From contig NZ_CP051515.1 in NCBI RefSeq assembly GCF_012689525.1, positions 3,534,001-3,598,000 of the forward strand: a stretch of 64,000 nt of DNA, in the 5' to 3' direction. Position 1 is the stretch's first letter, and every line of letters begins with the position of its first letter. The DNA is from Paraburkholderia aromaticivorans (GTDB taxonomy: Bacteria; Pseudomonadota; Gammaproteobacteria; Burkholderiales; Burkholderiaceae). Shown here one piece after another: positions 34,581-43,222 of this stretch. The notes under the pieces are model-generated. The model had not been told where the DNA came from. It did no database searches and saw only the letters and a list, made by a program, of their open reading frames with translations. Made by a program: the position numbers and the translations under genes.

Positions 34581-34862
34581 ATGTTCCAACGCGCGATCGT
34601 TTTCGCCGCCTTCAGCCTTGCCGCCGCCTGCGCATCGACTGCCGCCTCGGCGCGGGTGGACGTCGGCGTGTTCGTCAATACGCCGGGGCCGGTGTATGCG
34701 GCACCGCCGGTCTATGCGCCGCCGCCGGTCGTGTACGTGCCCCAACCGGCCTACGGCTACGGTTACGGCTACCGGGACGACTACTATCGCGGCGACCGTC
34801 ACTGGCATCACGATCATGGCCGTCATCGTGGCTGGGATCGGCATCACGGGCGCGGCTGGTAA
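34581..34862 (+). CDS. Small exported Pro/Tyr/His-rich protein (PXPV repeat)
   Basis: 93 residues. A signal peptide (MFQRAIVFAAFSLAAACASTAASA) is followed by Pro-rich repeats (GPVYAAPPVYAPPPVVYVPQP), a Gly-Tyr stretch (YGYGYGYRDDYYRG) and a His-rich tail (HWHHDHGRHRGWDRHHGRGW). The composition suggests an unstructured periplasmic or surface protein; the His tail could bind metal. AGGAGA lies 6 nt before ATG 34581. Function unknown. Confidence 0.85.
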   Translation: MFQRAIVFAAFSLAAACASTAASARVDVGVFVNTPGPVYAAPPVYAPPPVVYVPQPAYGYGYGYRDDYYRGDRHWHHDHGRHRGWDRHHGRGW

Positions 34863-34944
34863 AAGCAAGTTCGGGCGCTTCACGCTACAGTAGCGGCTGC
34901 TGATCCAGGCCGGGCCTCGTGCTCGCCCCCTTCGCAGTCACTCA

Positions 34945-36195
34945 TTGATCGACGCCCGCGTGAAGACTCTTTCGCTTTCCGCTGCCCGCACCCTCCATCT
35001 GGCTGCGCAAGGTTTGCTGACGCCGCCGCGCCGCAAGGCCGTCAAGGCCGACGTGCTCGACGCGATCCGCCGCATGGCGCAATTGCAGATCGACACGATC
35101 CACGTCGTCGCGCGCAGTCCCTATCTCGTGTTGTTCAGCCGGCTCGGCACTTATCCCCAGCAATGGCTCGACGAACATCTCGCCGAAGGCAAGCTATTCG
35201 AATACTGGTCGCATGAAGCGTGTTTCGTGCCGATCGAAGATTACGGCCTGCTGCGCCATCGCATGCTCGATCCAAGCGGGATGGGCTGGAAATACGCGGC
35301 CGAGTGGCACAAGAAGCATCGCAAGGACATTGAGAAGTTGCTCGCGCACATTCGTGCGACTGGACCGGTGCGCTCCGCGGATTTTGCTCGCGAGGCGGGC
35401 AAGGGCAACGGCTGGTGGGACTGGAAGCCGGAGAAACGCCATCTGGAAGTGCTGTTCGCGATCGGGCAATTGATGGTGGCCGAGCGGCGCAATTTTCACC
35501 GCGTCTACGATCTGACCGAACGCGTGCTGCCGCATTGGCACGACGCGCGCGATCTGCCGCCCGCGCACACCGTGACCGACGCCGTGTTACGCCGCACGTG
35601 CCGTGCGCTCGGCGTCGCGCGCGCCGATTGGGTCGCCGATTACTACCGGATGCCGCGTCGCCCGTATCGCGACGAACTGCATGCGCTCGCCGACCAGGGC
35701 GAGCTGACTCCGGTGCGCGTGGAAGGGTGGAAGCAGGACGCGTACGTGCATCAAGACTTCGCCGCAATACTCGACGATGCCGCGAGCGGCAAACTCACCT
35801 CGACGGTCACTACGGTGTTGTCGCCGTTCGATCCGGTGGTGTGGGACCGCAAGCGCGCGGCGGCGCTGTTCGACTTCGACTACGCGATCGAATGCTACAC
35901 GCCCGCGCCAAAGCGCAAATATGGTTACTTCGTATTGCCGTTGCTGAGCCGCGGCCGTCTGGTCGGCCGCGTGGATGCGAAAGCGCATCGAACTCAAGGC
36001 GTGTTCGAACTGAAGTCGCTGCACATCGAACCGGGCGTGCGTCTGAGCGCGCGTCTTGCCGGCGATCTGCGGCGCGCGTTGCAACGCTGCGCGGATTGGC
36101 ATGGCACGCCGCAACTGGAAATCACGTCCGCGCCGCCGGAATGGCTCGACGCGTTAAACGTCGATGACACCTTGGGCGACAGCGTGGCCGCCTGA
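34945..36195 (+). CDS. YcaQ-like winged-helix DNA glycosylase family protein
   Basis: 416 residues. The family covers the E. coli interstrand-crosslink glycosylase YcaQ and antibiotic-resistance relatives of the AlkZ type. The QID motif (RMAQLQIDTIHVVARSP), the winged-helix repeats and the conserved LSPFDPVVWDRKRAAALFDFDY segment are all present, so it is probably active in base-excision of bulky or crosslinked adducts. No ATG is available at the N-terminus: TTG 34945 or GTG 34960 must serve as start, and neither has a clear ribosome site. Confidence 0.88.
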   Translation: MIDARVKTLSLSAARTLHLAAQGLLTPPRRKAVKADVLDAIRRMAQLQIDTIHVVARSPYLVLFSRLGTYPQQWLDEHLAEGKLFEYWSHEACFVPIEDYGLLRHRMLDPSGMGWKYAAEWHKKHRKDIEKLLAHIRATGPVRSADFAREAGKGNGWWDWKPEKRHLEVLFAIGQLMVAERRNFHRVYDLTERVLPHWHDARDLPPAHTVTDAVLRRTCRALGVARADWVADYYRMPRRPYRDELHALADQGELTPVRVEGWKQDAYVHQDFAAILDDAASGKLTSTVTTVLSPFDPVVWDRKRAAALFDFDYAIECYTPAPKRKYGYFVLPLLSRGRLVGRVDAKAHRTQGVFELKSLHIEPGVRLSARLAGDLRRALQRCADWHGTPQLEITSAPPEWLDALNVDDTLGDSVAA

Positions 36196-36215
36196 ACGCC
36201 GCATCAGCGTCGCAC

Positions 36216-36815
36216 TCAATGCAGCGCCGCCCACGCGAGCGACAAGGAAAACACGCCGAGCACGATCGAAGCGCCGCGCTGCATCTTCACCGGATTGAGC
36301 CAGGTGAGCTTGCCGCTGCCGAGCGCCGCGCCGAACGCGATCCACGCGAGCGCGATCGGCACCAGCAGGCACGCGAACATCAGCATCGAGAAGGCGTAGG
36401 CCGGCAGGTGCGCAAAAGCGACAGCCGGGAAGATCGTGCCGGCGAACAGCAAACCCTTCGGATTGAGCAGCGTGGCCACGAACAACGTGCGCATGCCGCT
36501 CGCTCGCTGCGCCGAGTCGGGCAAAGCGACTGCGGCGCGCCACATGTCGACGGCGAGATAGGCGATGTACAGGCCAGCCGCCACGCGCAACAGCGAGGGC
36601 AACCAGGGCAGCGCATGCGCCGCCTGGACGAGAAAATGCCCCCACACCGAGATCGAGACCAGATAGCCGCCCAGTTCGGCGGCGATCAGCGGCAGCGAGC
36701 GCCGCACGCCTTGGCGCAAGCCGGCCGCAGCAAGCAGCGTATTGGCGGGGCCGGGCGTAATCAGCACGACGACAATGCCGACGGCCAGCAGCGCGATAGC
36801 AGACGCAGAGAGCAT
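36216..36815 (-). CDS. LysE/RhtB-family amino-acid exporter
   Basis: 199 residues with six membrane segments. The N-terminal segment LLAVGIVVVLITPGPANTLLAAAGLRQGVRRS carries the TPGP motif of LysE/RhtB exporters, and TLLNPKGLLFAGTIFPA is the matching middle motif. The start is ATG 36815. A terminator-like hairpin ends directly at this start codon and no ribosome site is seen, which is odd. Convergent with the YcaQ-like gene. Confidence 0.9.
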   Translation of the reverse strand: MLSASAIALLAVGIVVVLITPGPANTLLAAAGLRQGVRRSLPLIAAELGGYLVSISVWGHFLVQAAHALPWLPSLLRVAAGLYIAYLAVDMWRAAVALPDSAQRASGMRTLFVATLLNPKGLLFAGTIFPAVAFAHLPAYAFSMLMFACLLVPIALAWIAFGAALGSGKLTWLNPVKMQRGASIVLGVFSLSLAWAALH

Positions 36816-36851
36816 AAAAAAGGCGCAATGTTGGAGACAGTGCGCCTTTTT
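36816..36851 (-). terminator. Terminator-like hairpin abutting the LysE-like start codon
   Basis: On the minus strand AAAAAGGCGCA and TGCGCCTTTTTT form a perfect 11-bp stem with a 13-base loop. The T-tract runs directly into the ATG at 36815. It may be a leader attenuator of the exporter gene or a bidirectional terminator. Confidence 0.7.
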
Positions 36852-37006
36852 ATCATAGACAGCGGCGGCGCCGAAATGCAGCGGCCAATTACGATGACGA
36901 ATCGCAACCACGTGATGCCGTCACACCAAACTGGAGCAACGGCCATTCGACATCGGCATGCATGCCGATGTAAATCGCGCCGCCCACCGGCAACGCGCTG
37001 TCGCCT

Positions 37007-37264
37007 TTAGTGATCCAGCTTCGCGCGTAGCTCGCGAGCGGCTTCCAGCAGACCTTCGTATCCGGAACGTGCATGCTCGGGCAAATCGGGATCGCCGACG
37101 AACGTGCCGAGCGTTTCGATCAGGCTATACAGAATGCCCTTGGCGGCGCCGGATGCAATGCTGCCCGACGAAACCTGCTGATCCACGTGACTGAGCGCCG
37201 CGTCGAGGTTTTCCAGATCGGGCCGGTCGCCCGTGGGTGGCTTAGGCGTTACGTCTTGCGTCAT
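37007..37264 (-). CDS. Small hypothetical protein, 85 aa
   Basis: A soluble acidic protein (MTQDVTPKPPTGDRPDLENLDAAL...) with a helical C-terminal half (GYEGLLEAARELRAKLDH). An AGGAG site lies upstream of ATG 37264, though at long spacing (about 12 nt). Function unknown. It stands between the LysE-like gene and the beta-propeller gene on the same strand. Confidence 0.7.
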   Translation of the reverse strand: MTQDVTPKPPTGDRPDLENLDAALSHVDQQVSSGSIASGAAKGILYSLIETLGTFVGDPDLPEHARSGYEGLLEAARELRAKLDH

Positions 37265-37374
37265 GATGAAACTTCGCTCCTGTTGATGCAGCGGTGAACA
37301 AGCCATCCTTTCACGTTGTTATATACCGATCGTGCGTTGCCGTCCATTCGTGATCAGCACGCATGCGACCGGCG

Positions 37375-39558
37375 TCAAGGCGTCCATCGATACATCAGAA
37401 TTTTCGCGCGGGCGTCGTCCTCGAGTAGCACGACATACTCGCCATTGTCGCGTTGCACCGCGCTGATACCAAGATACACGTCTACCCAGCCGCTCGTGTT
37501 GCCGACGCTCGCGCCCGGCGTCATATAGCCGACCGCCTGACCGGTGCGCGCGTCGTAGACATCCACCTTCTGCGTGTACAGCTCCGCTACGAAAATGTAA
37601 TTGCCCGCCACCGCGACGCCCACGGTCGTCGTTTGCGGATTGCTTTGTGTGTTCCAGGGCAGCGAGATCGTGTACTGCTGTGTCGGCGTACTGGAGCTCC
37701 AGTTGTCATAACGCGCGAGCACTGGGCCCGCCTCTTTCCAATGCGTCGCATCCCAGGGAATCGCGCTCGTGAAGCCGGAGATGTACAGGGTATCGGTCGC
37801 CGCGATGTAGACGATCCGCGCAATCCGCGTGAACGGTTGCGGCATCGTGAACATCTTCGAGCTGGCGTACGTGTAGATCGGATTGCCGGCGGAATCGAGA
37901 CCCTGCAACGGCATTTCGCGGATGCCGCTCAACGGCGTGGCGAGCCAGACATTGCCCGGCGTGTCGACCCACCAGAAGCCGTTGCCGACGGTGCTGCCGG
38001 TCGAAGGATTGCTGCTGATCTCGCTGGCGTCGACGCTGCCGTTGCCATTGCTGTCGCGCCACAGCCATTCGCCATACGTGGGCTGCGCCGCGGGCCATGT
38101 GCCCGGCAGCGGATTTTGCGCGAGCAGGCCGGACGGAATCGCCATTTCACCGTGCGCGGCGTCGAAGCGATAGACGTTCAGATAATGCGCGCCTGGATCC
38201 AGCGTGTAGAGAAACCGCTGGCCGTTGATTCGACGCACCATCGGCTCGCCGCGCACACCGCGCGGCTGATGAAACGCGGGGTCGTCCGGATAGTCGAAAC
38301 GGTCGAGCGTGAAACCCGCATACGACCATTCGTGGCCGACGGGCTGGTTGTAATCGAGCGTGAAGCGCTTCGAGCCGGTGTAGACGGAATTGGGCGTGGC
38401 GGGATCGAACGCGGCGCTATCGACGAACGTCAGACCGTACAGCCGCCAATTGAAGGCATGCGAACTGTACACGTAGCTTTCGAGCACCGCGCCTTGTCCG
38501 ACCGATACCGATCCGACCGGTCGCGGCCCTTCGCCGTTCTGCGCGACATACAGATTGCCCGCGGGATCGACGCCGATCCCCGTCATGCCGTTGAAGCGCC
38601 AATTGCCCGGCACGCCTTTGACCGCGTGAAAGATGCCGTTGCGCGTGCCGATCGGCGCGGCGGTTTGCGGTTGACCGCTGCCGTCTTTGTTAAAGACGAG
38701 AATCTGTTGCGACGGTCCATTGTCGGCGACGAGGATTTGCCCCGCCGGCGTGACCGCAATGTCGGCCGGCACAGCACCCACGGGCAGTGTCAATGTGCCG
38801 GCGAGCGTGGTGCCATTTGCGGCGTAGTGTTGAATAGTTAGGCTTCCAGACGAGACGCCGCTCATCACCCACAGTGTCGAATCGGTATCCACCGCAATGC
38901 GTCCCGGCGACGTCACGTTCCACGAGCGCAAACGCTGCATCGAATTCGCGTCGAACACGACGATCCGGTTCGCGTAGGTATCGGCCACATACAGTTCGCT
39001 GTCGGTGGCGGCCATGCCACGAATGCTCGCGTCGTTACCGGTCCCTACCGTCTCGAGCGGCAGAAAGCTGTTCTTCGTCGCATTGGCGCTATTGCCGATG
39101 CCACCGCTGAACGGCGCGCCGGTCGCCAGATTGGCGAGCGTGCGGCGCGTGATGCCGTACCAGGTCAGGTTGGCTGCGGGAAAGTCCGCGCCGACCAGAG
39201 CGTTGCTCTCGTTGCCGATCGACATCGCCGCGTAGAGGTAGGTGTGATTCACCGCGACCGCGTCGCCACCGGCCGCGCCCCAGCCATGCGTCGAGCCGGC
39301 TACGGCAATCTTGTCGCCCGCGCGATAGGCGGCGATTTCGCTGCCGCTTTCGTCCCAGGGCGCGTTGGTGTACACGGTGCCGTCGGCGCCGACGCTGATG
39401 GCCTGAATATCCTGCTGCATCCATTTGCCGTCGCCGAAACCAAAGCTATTGCCGATCCATGAGGTGGTGTAATTGAGTTGCGATTGCGCTGACGTATTCA
39501 ACGGAATAAGGCTGTTGAAGATAACAACTGCCACGCCCAGGCGAGAGAACAATGTCAC
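37375..39558 (-). CDS. Secreted beta-propeller (NHL-like) protein with EF-hand-like loop
   Basis: 727 residues. A signal peptide (TLFSRLGVAVVIFNSLIPLNTSAQS) is followed by NHL/6-bladed-propeller-like repeats, for example ELYVADTYANRIVVFDANSMQRL, GQILVADNGPSQQILVFNKDG and GIGVDPAGNLYVAQNGEG. A calcium-binding-like loop DSNGNGSVDASEI lies near residue 520. No catalytic motif is recognised, so it may be an extracellular binding or enzyme-like protein. GTG 39558 is chosen because AAGGAA lies about 8 nt upstream and directly precedes the signal peptide. An AT-rich segment upstream is consistent with H-NS silencing. Confidence 0.8.
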   Translation of the reverse strand: MTLFSRLGVAVVIFNSLIPLNTSAQSQLNYTTSWIGNSFGFGDGKWMQQDIQAISVGADGTVYTNAPWDESGSEIAAYRAGDKIAVAGSTHGWGAAGGDAVAVNHTYLYAAMSIGNESNALVGADFPAANLTWYGITRRTLANLATGAPFSGGIGNSANATKNSFLPLETVGTGNDASIRGMAATDSELYVADTYANRIVVFDANSMQRLRSWNVTSPGRIAVDTDSTLWVMSGVSSGSLTIQHYAANGTTLAGTLTLPVGAVPADIAVTPAGQILVADNGPSQQILVFNKDGSGQPQTAAPIGTRNGIFHAVKGVPGNWRFNGMTGIGVDPAGNLYVAQNGEGPRPVGSVSVGQGAVLESYVYSSHAFNWRLYGLTFVDSAAFDPATPNSVYTGSKRFTLDYNQPVGHEWSYAGFTLDRFDYPDDPAFHQPRGVRGEPMVRRINGQRFLYTLDPGAHYLNVYRFDAAHGEMAIPSGLLAQNPLPGTWPAAQPTYGEWLWRDSNGNGSVDASEISSNPSTGSTVGNGFWWVDTPGNVWLATPLSGIREMPLQGLDSAGNPIYTYASSKMFTMPQPFTRIARIVYIAATDTLYISGFTSAIPWDATHWKEAGPVLARYDNWSSSTPTQQYTISLPWNTQSNPQTTTVGVAVAGNYIFVAELYTQKVDVYDARTGQAVGYMTPGASVGNTSGWVDVYLGISAVQRDNGEYVVLLEDDARAKILMYRWTP

Positions 39559-39668
39559 GACGGTATTTCCTTGCGAGGTGCGAAGCGCGTACGGTCGGCA
39601 TTTCCGCCGTACATTCGCGCGCATGCGGTTCGATGGCCAATCGCGCATGCGTGAAAGTTGGCGCTTTA

Positions 39669-39735
39669 TCCTCGCATAGAAAAATCGGAAATATATTTAT
39701 AAAAAATTCGCGTTAAATATTTAATTACCAAAACG
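39669..39735. other. AT-rich segment upstream of the propeller gene
   Basis: A run rich in A and T (for example ATATATTTATAAAAAATT and TTAAATATTTAATTA) in an otherwise very GC-rich window. Such islands are typical H-NS binding sites, and this one lies between the propeller gene and the end of the HTH regulator gene. Confidence 0.6.
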
Positions 39736-39780
39736 ATTCGAAGCGCATAAGCTCACGCACGATACGGTGCTATTTGCCCT

Positions 39781-40458
39781 TCACGCGCGGATGCGATAAG
39801 CGCACCGCCGCGCGCCGGCCAGCACATGCTCCTCGCGCTCAATCGAACCGTCTTCGCCCACGATCTCCGCAAAGAGTTGCAACTCCGTGCGGCAAAATCC
39901 CTGGCAGGTTCGCGCCGCCGCACAAATCGGGCAATGGTTTTCGAGCAGCAGCCAGTCGCGTCCGTCTTTTTGCAACTCCGCCATGTAGCCCTCGGCGCTG
40001 CGAATTTCCGCCAGCTTCGCGAGCCGCGCCTTGAGGCCTTTGACCGGCTTGAGCGCTGCCAGATAATTCGCGCGCGTTCCAATGGCGCGCTGGTCGATCA
40101 ACTTGTCGAGGCCCGCTTCACCGAATAGCTTACGAATCGAACCGAGCAATTGCACCGTCAATTGCGGATGCGTGTCGGGAAAGCGCGCGTTGCCCGCGTC
40201 CGTCAAAGCCCAACTTTGACTGGGCCGCCCCGGCCCCGTTTGCGAAGCCTGACGCCCTGCTATCAACCCGCCGCTCAGCAACTTCTGGATTTGCTGGCGC
40301 GCCGCCTCGACAGTGATATCGAGTTCGCCCGCGATCGACGCGGTCGACAACGGCCCCTGCACTTTCAACAGATTCAGGATGCGATCCACCGGCACAGCTG
40401 TCGTCGCGATCGACGCGACGCCCGGTGAATTTTCCAAGCTTTCATTTGCATATCTCAT
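39781..40458 (-). CDS. HTH regulator with C-terminal cysteine cluster (SufR/ArsR-like)
   Basis: 225 residues. The N-terminal winged helix (VDRILNLLKVQGPLSTASIAGELDITVEAARQQIQKLLSGGLI) is of the ArsR/DeoR-like type. The C-terminal half carries NHCPICAAARTCQGFC, a C-x2-C-x5-C-x3-C arrangement as in SufR-like repressors that hold an Fe-S cluster. It may therefore sense iron, oxygen or redox state. It is divergent from the MFS gene (66-base gap), so it probably represses that promoter and its own. ATG 40458 is the only good start. Confidence 0.88.
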   Translation of the reverse strand: MRYANESLENSPGVASIATTAVPVDRILNLLKVQGPLSTASIAGELDITVEAARQQIQKLLSGGLIAGRQASQTGPGRPSQSWALTDAGNARFPDTHPQLTVQLLGSIRKLFGEAGLDKLIDQRAIGTRANYLAALKPVKGLKARLAKLAEIRSAEGYMAELQKDGRDWLLLENHCPICAAARTCQGFCRTELQLFAEIVGEDGSIEREEHVLAGARRCAYRIRA

Positions 40459-40523
40459 CGAGTGCCATTATTATCCAAGCCAACACTTGCATAATAAGCC
40501 AGCCTCGCACGGCTGTCCACGAC

Positions 40524-41948
40524 ATGAAAAATCTGCAATCGAATGCGCCCGCATGGAGCGATCTTCTCAGTGGCAGCAACGGCTGGCGGGCGTTGGGACT
40601 GGCCGGCGGTGTCGCGCTGCACGCCACCAACGTCTATGTCGCGACGACGATCCTGCCCTCGGTCGTGCACGACATCGGCGGACTCGAACTGTATGCGTGG
40701 AACACCACGCTATTCGTGGTGGCGTCGATTCTGGGTTCGGTGTTGTCGGTACGTCTGCTTGCGGTGCTCGGCGCGCGCGGCGCTTACTTCAGCGCGCTCG
40801 CCGTATTCGCGTTGGGCACGGTGGTCTGCGCGAGCGCGCCCTCCATGCCGTGGATGCTGGCCGGGCGCACGCTCCAAGGTCTCGGCGGCGGCATTCTGCT
40901 CGCACTCAGCTATGCGCTGATTCGCGTCGTGTTCGAAGAGCGCCTGTGGCCTCGCGCGATGGGACTGGTGTCGGGCATGTGGGGCGTCGCCACGTTGTGC
41001 GGGCCCGCGCTCGGCGGCATCTTCGCGGAACTGGGCGACTGGCGGCTCGCGTTCTGGGTCCTGCTGCCGGCCATCCTGCTGCTCGCCGTGATCGTGCATC
41101 GCGAGGTGGACGGCAAACACGCGACCGGCGCGGCGGCGCCCGTTCCGTTGCTCAAGGTCGTGCTGCTCAGCGCATCTGTTCTGGTGATTTCGCTTGCCGC
41201 CTTGAGCGAGAACATGGTGTGGAACGCCATCGGCGTCGCGGCCGGCCTCGGCTTCGTCTGGCTGCTCGCGAGACTCGAACGCGACAGAACGCGTACGCGC
41301 TTGTTGCCGAGCGGCTCGTATTCGATTCGCACGCGCATCGGCAGCATTTATGCGTGCATGAGCCTGCTCGGCATCGGCGTGACCAGTGAAATCTACCTGC
41401 CGTATTTCTTGCAGACGATTCATGGCCGCTCGCCGCTCGCGGCCGGTTATCTGACCGCCTTGATCGCGGCCGGCTGGTCGGTCGGTTCCATGTTCAGCGC
41501 CGGACGCTCCGCCGTCGCCGCGCAACGCTTGAGCCGCGCGGGACCGATCGTCGAAGCGCTCGGTCTCGCCGCGCTTGCGTGGCTAATGCCGCAAGCCGGC
41601 TTGTTCGATAGCGCAAGCGGAACGCTGACGCTGTGCGCGGCGCTCGTCAGCGTCGGACTGGGTGTCGGGATCGGCTGGCCGCATCTGCTGACGCGCGTAT
41701 TCACCGCCGCGCAATCCGGCGAGGAGAACCTCGCATCGCTCTCGATCACCACCATTCAACTCTTCGCGATGGCGCTCGGCTCGGCACTCGCCGGCCTCGT
41801 CGCGAACGGCGCGGGTCTCACCACGCTCGCCGCGCTGCCGGGCGCGCAACAGACCACGCTGTGGCTGTTCGCGATCTTTGCGATCGCGCCGCTGCTCGCG
41901 GCGGGATTGATACGCCAGCAGTCGCGCTCAACCGGAGAAGCATCGTGA
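40524..41948 (+). CDS. MFS transporter, drug-efflux type (DHA2-like)
   Basis: 474 residues, with twelve or more membrane segments. Early segments include ATTILPSVVHDIGGLELYAW, and GRTLQGLGGGILLALSYALI is the motif C-like region of drug:H+ antiporters. It probably exports a toxic compound. ATG 40524 is chosen; upstream in-frame codons overlap the divergent regulator's promoter. Its stop overlaps the GTG of the LysR gene (GTGA, 4 bases), so the two are translationally coupled. The divergent cysteine-rich regulator probably controls it. Confidence 0.9.
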   Translation: MKNLQSNAPAWSDLLSGSNGWRALGLAGGVALHATNVYVATTILPSVVHDIGGLELYAWNTTLFVVASILGSVLSVRLLAVLGARGAYFSALAVFALGTVVCASAPSMPWMLAGRTLQGLGGGILLALSYALIRVVFEERLWPRAMGLVSGMWGVATLCGPALGGIFAELGDWRLAFWVLLPAILLLAVIVHREVDGKHATGAAAPVPLLKVVLLSASVLVISLAALSENMVWNAIGVAAGLGFVWLLARLERDRTRTRLLPSGSYSIRTRIGSIYACMSLLGIGVTSEIYLPYFLQTIHGRSPLAAGYLTALIAAGWSVGSMFSAGRSAVAAQRLSRAGPIVEALGLAALAWLMPQAGLFDSASGTLTLCAALVSVGLGVGIGWPHLLTRVFTAAQSGEENLASLSITTIQLFAMALGSALAGLVANGAGLTTLAALPGAQQTTLWLFAIFAIAPLLAAGLIRQQSRSTGEAS

Positions 41949-42937
41949 TAGATCGCGTGCAGGCCATGCGGATTTTCGTACGCATCGTCGATACGAGCAG
42001 TTTCACGCGCGCTGCGGAATCGCTCGAAGTGCCGCGCGCCACCGCGACCACGACCGTGCAGGCGCTCGAGTCGCTGCTCGGCGTGCAACTGCTGGTGCGC
42101 ACGACGCGCAAGGTCACGCTGACCGCCGAAGGCGCCGCCTATTACGAACGCTGCGCACAGATACTCGCGGCAATCGAAGAAGTCGAATCGGGCCTTTTCA
42201 ACCGGCCGGAAAATTTGCGCGGCCGCCTGCGCGTGGCCATGCCGGGCATGATCGCGGCGTCGATCGTGGTGCCGGCATTGGCTACGTTTCATGCGCAGCA
42301 TCCGCATGTGGAACTGGCGCTCGGCGTGCAGCATCGCTCGCTCGATCGGGTTGGTGAGAGCGTGGATTGCAGCATCGAGCTGGGCGAGTTGCCGGACTCA
42401 CGCCTGCTCGCGCGCCGCCTCGGTTTGATCGAACGCGTGACCTGCGCGAGCCCTGCGTATCTCGCGCGATTCGGCGAGCCGCGCCATCTCGACGATCTCT
42501 CGGATCACGTCGCCGTGCACTGGCTGTCGACGCAAACCGGCCGCCGTATGGACTTCGACTTCAGCGTCGCGGCGCGCTCCAGCAAGGTGAAAGTGGACAG
42601 CTTCATCCAGGTGAACGACGAACACACTTACCTCGCTTGCGGACTCGAAGGCCTCGGCTTGATTCAGCTCGGACGCGCCGTCGCCGCGCCGTATTTTGCG
42701 TCGGGACAGTTGGTCGACGTGTTGCCGAAGTGCAGACCCGCGCCGGTGCCCGTTTCAGTGACGTATGTGAAGAGCCGCCAGATCTCGCCGCGTGTGCGCG
42801 CTTTCGTCGACTGGCTCGTCGAGGTATTCGAAAGCGCGCCTGGCATGGTGAGAACGGCGCCGCCGCCGCGAGCCGATTCGCCGCCGTGGCCGGTGCTCGA
42901 TTCGACTCACGACGCCGTACTCGCGCAGCTTGACTAG
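41945..42937 (+). CDS. LysR-family regulator
   Basis: 330 residues. The N-terminal helix-turn-helix (SFTRAAESLEVPRATATTTVQALESLLGVQLL) and substrate-binding domain are of the CrgA/AaeR-like LysR subgroup. GTG 41945 has GGAG 8 nt upstream and overlaps the MFS stop. This makes the operon efflux pump - LysR, with the divergent cysteine-rich regulator on the other side, so the pump is flanked by two regulators. The effector is unknown. Confidence 0.9.
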   Translation: MIDRVQAMRIFVRIVDTSSFTRAAESLEVPRATATTTVQALESLLGVQLLVRTTRKVTLTAEGAAYYERCAQILAAIEEVESGLFNRPENLRGRLRVAMPGMIAASIVVPALATFHAQHPHVELALGVQHRSLDRVGESVDCSIELGELPDSRLLARRLGLIERVTCASPAYLARFGEPRHLDDLSDHVAVHWLSTQTGRRMDFDFSVAARSSKVKVDSFIQVNDEHTYLACGLEGLGLIQLGRAVAAPYFASGQLVDVLPKCRPAPVPVSVTYVKSRQISPRVRAFVDWLVEVFESAPGMVRTAPPPRADSPPWPVLDSTHDAVLAQLD

Positions 42938-43222
42938 CTTGTCGATTTCACGCGTGATGTGCCGTTGCAGCCTGCACGGCCGCCGCTTCCGCCGCGGCGA
43001 CAGCAGGCGACACGATCGCCGGCTGCCCCGTCTGCCGGCTCACCCGTGCATTCCACAACCGCTTTCTCAACTCCCGATAATACTCACCTCAAACGCCCAT
43101 AGGTGCGGCCGTGCCGATCTGAATCATCACCTTTGATCAATCGACGCGTCGCCAAACGATGTCACTTCGGCGCGTTCGGCGCGGCGGCGAATTAGCGCGC
43201 CGCCTCGCCGAAAGAACGTCCG

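Noticed and set aside
34945..34959. TTG 34945 as a firm start of the YcaQ-like protein
   Set aside because: Kept as the annotated start only because no ATG exists; GTG 34960 is equally possible and neither has a ribosome site.
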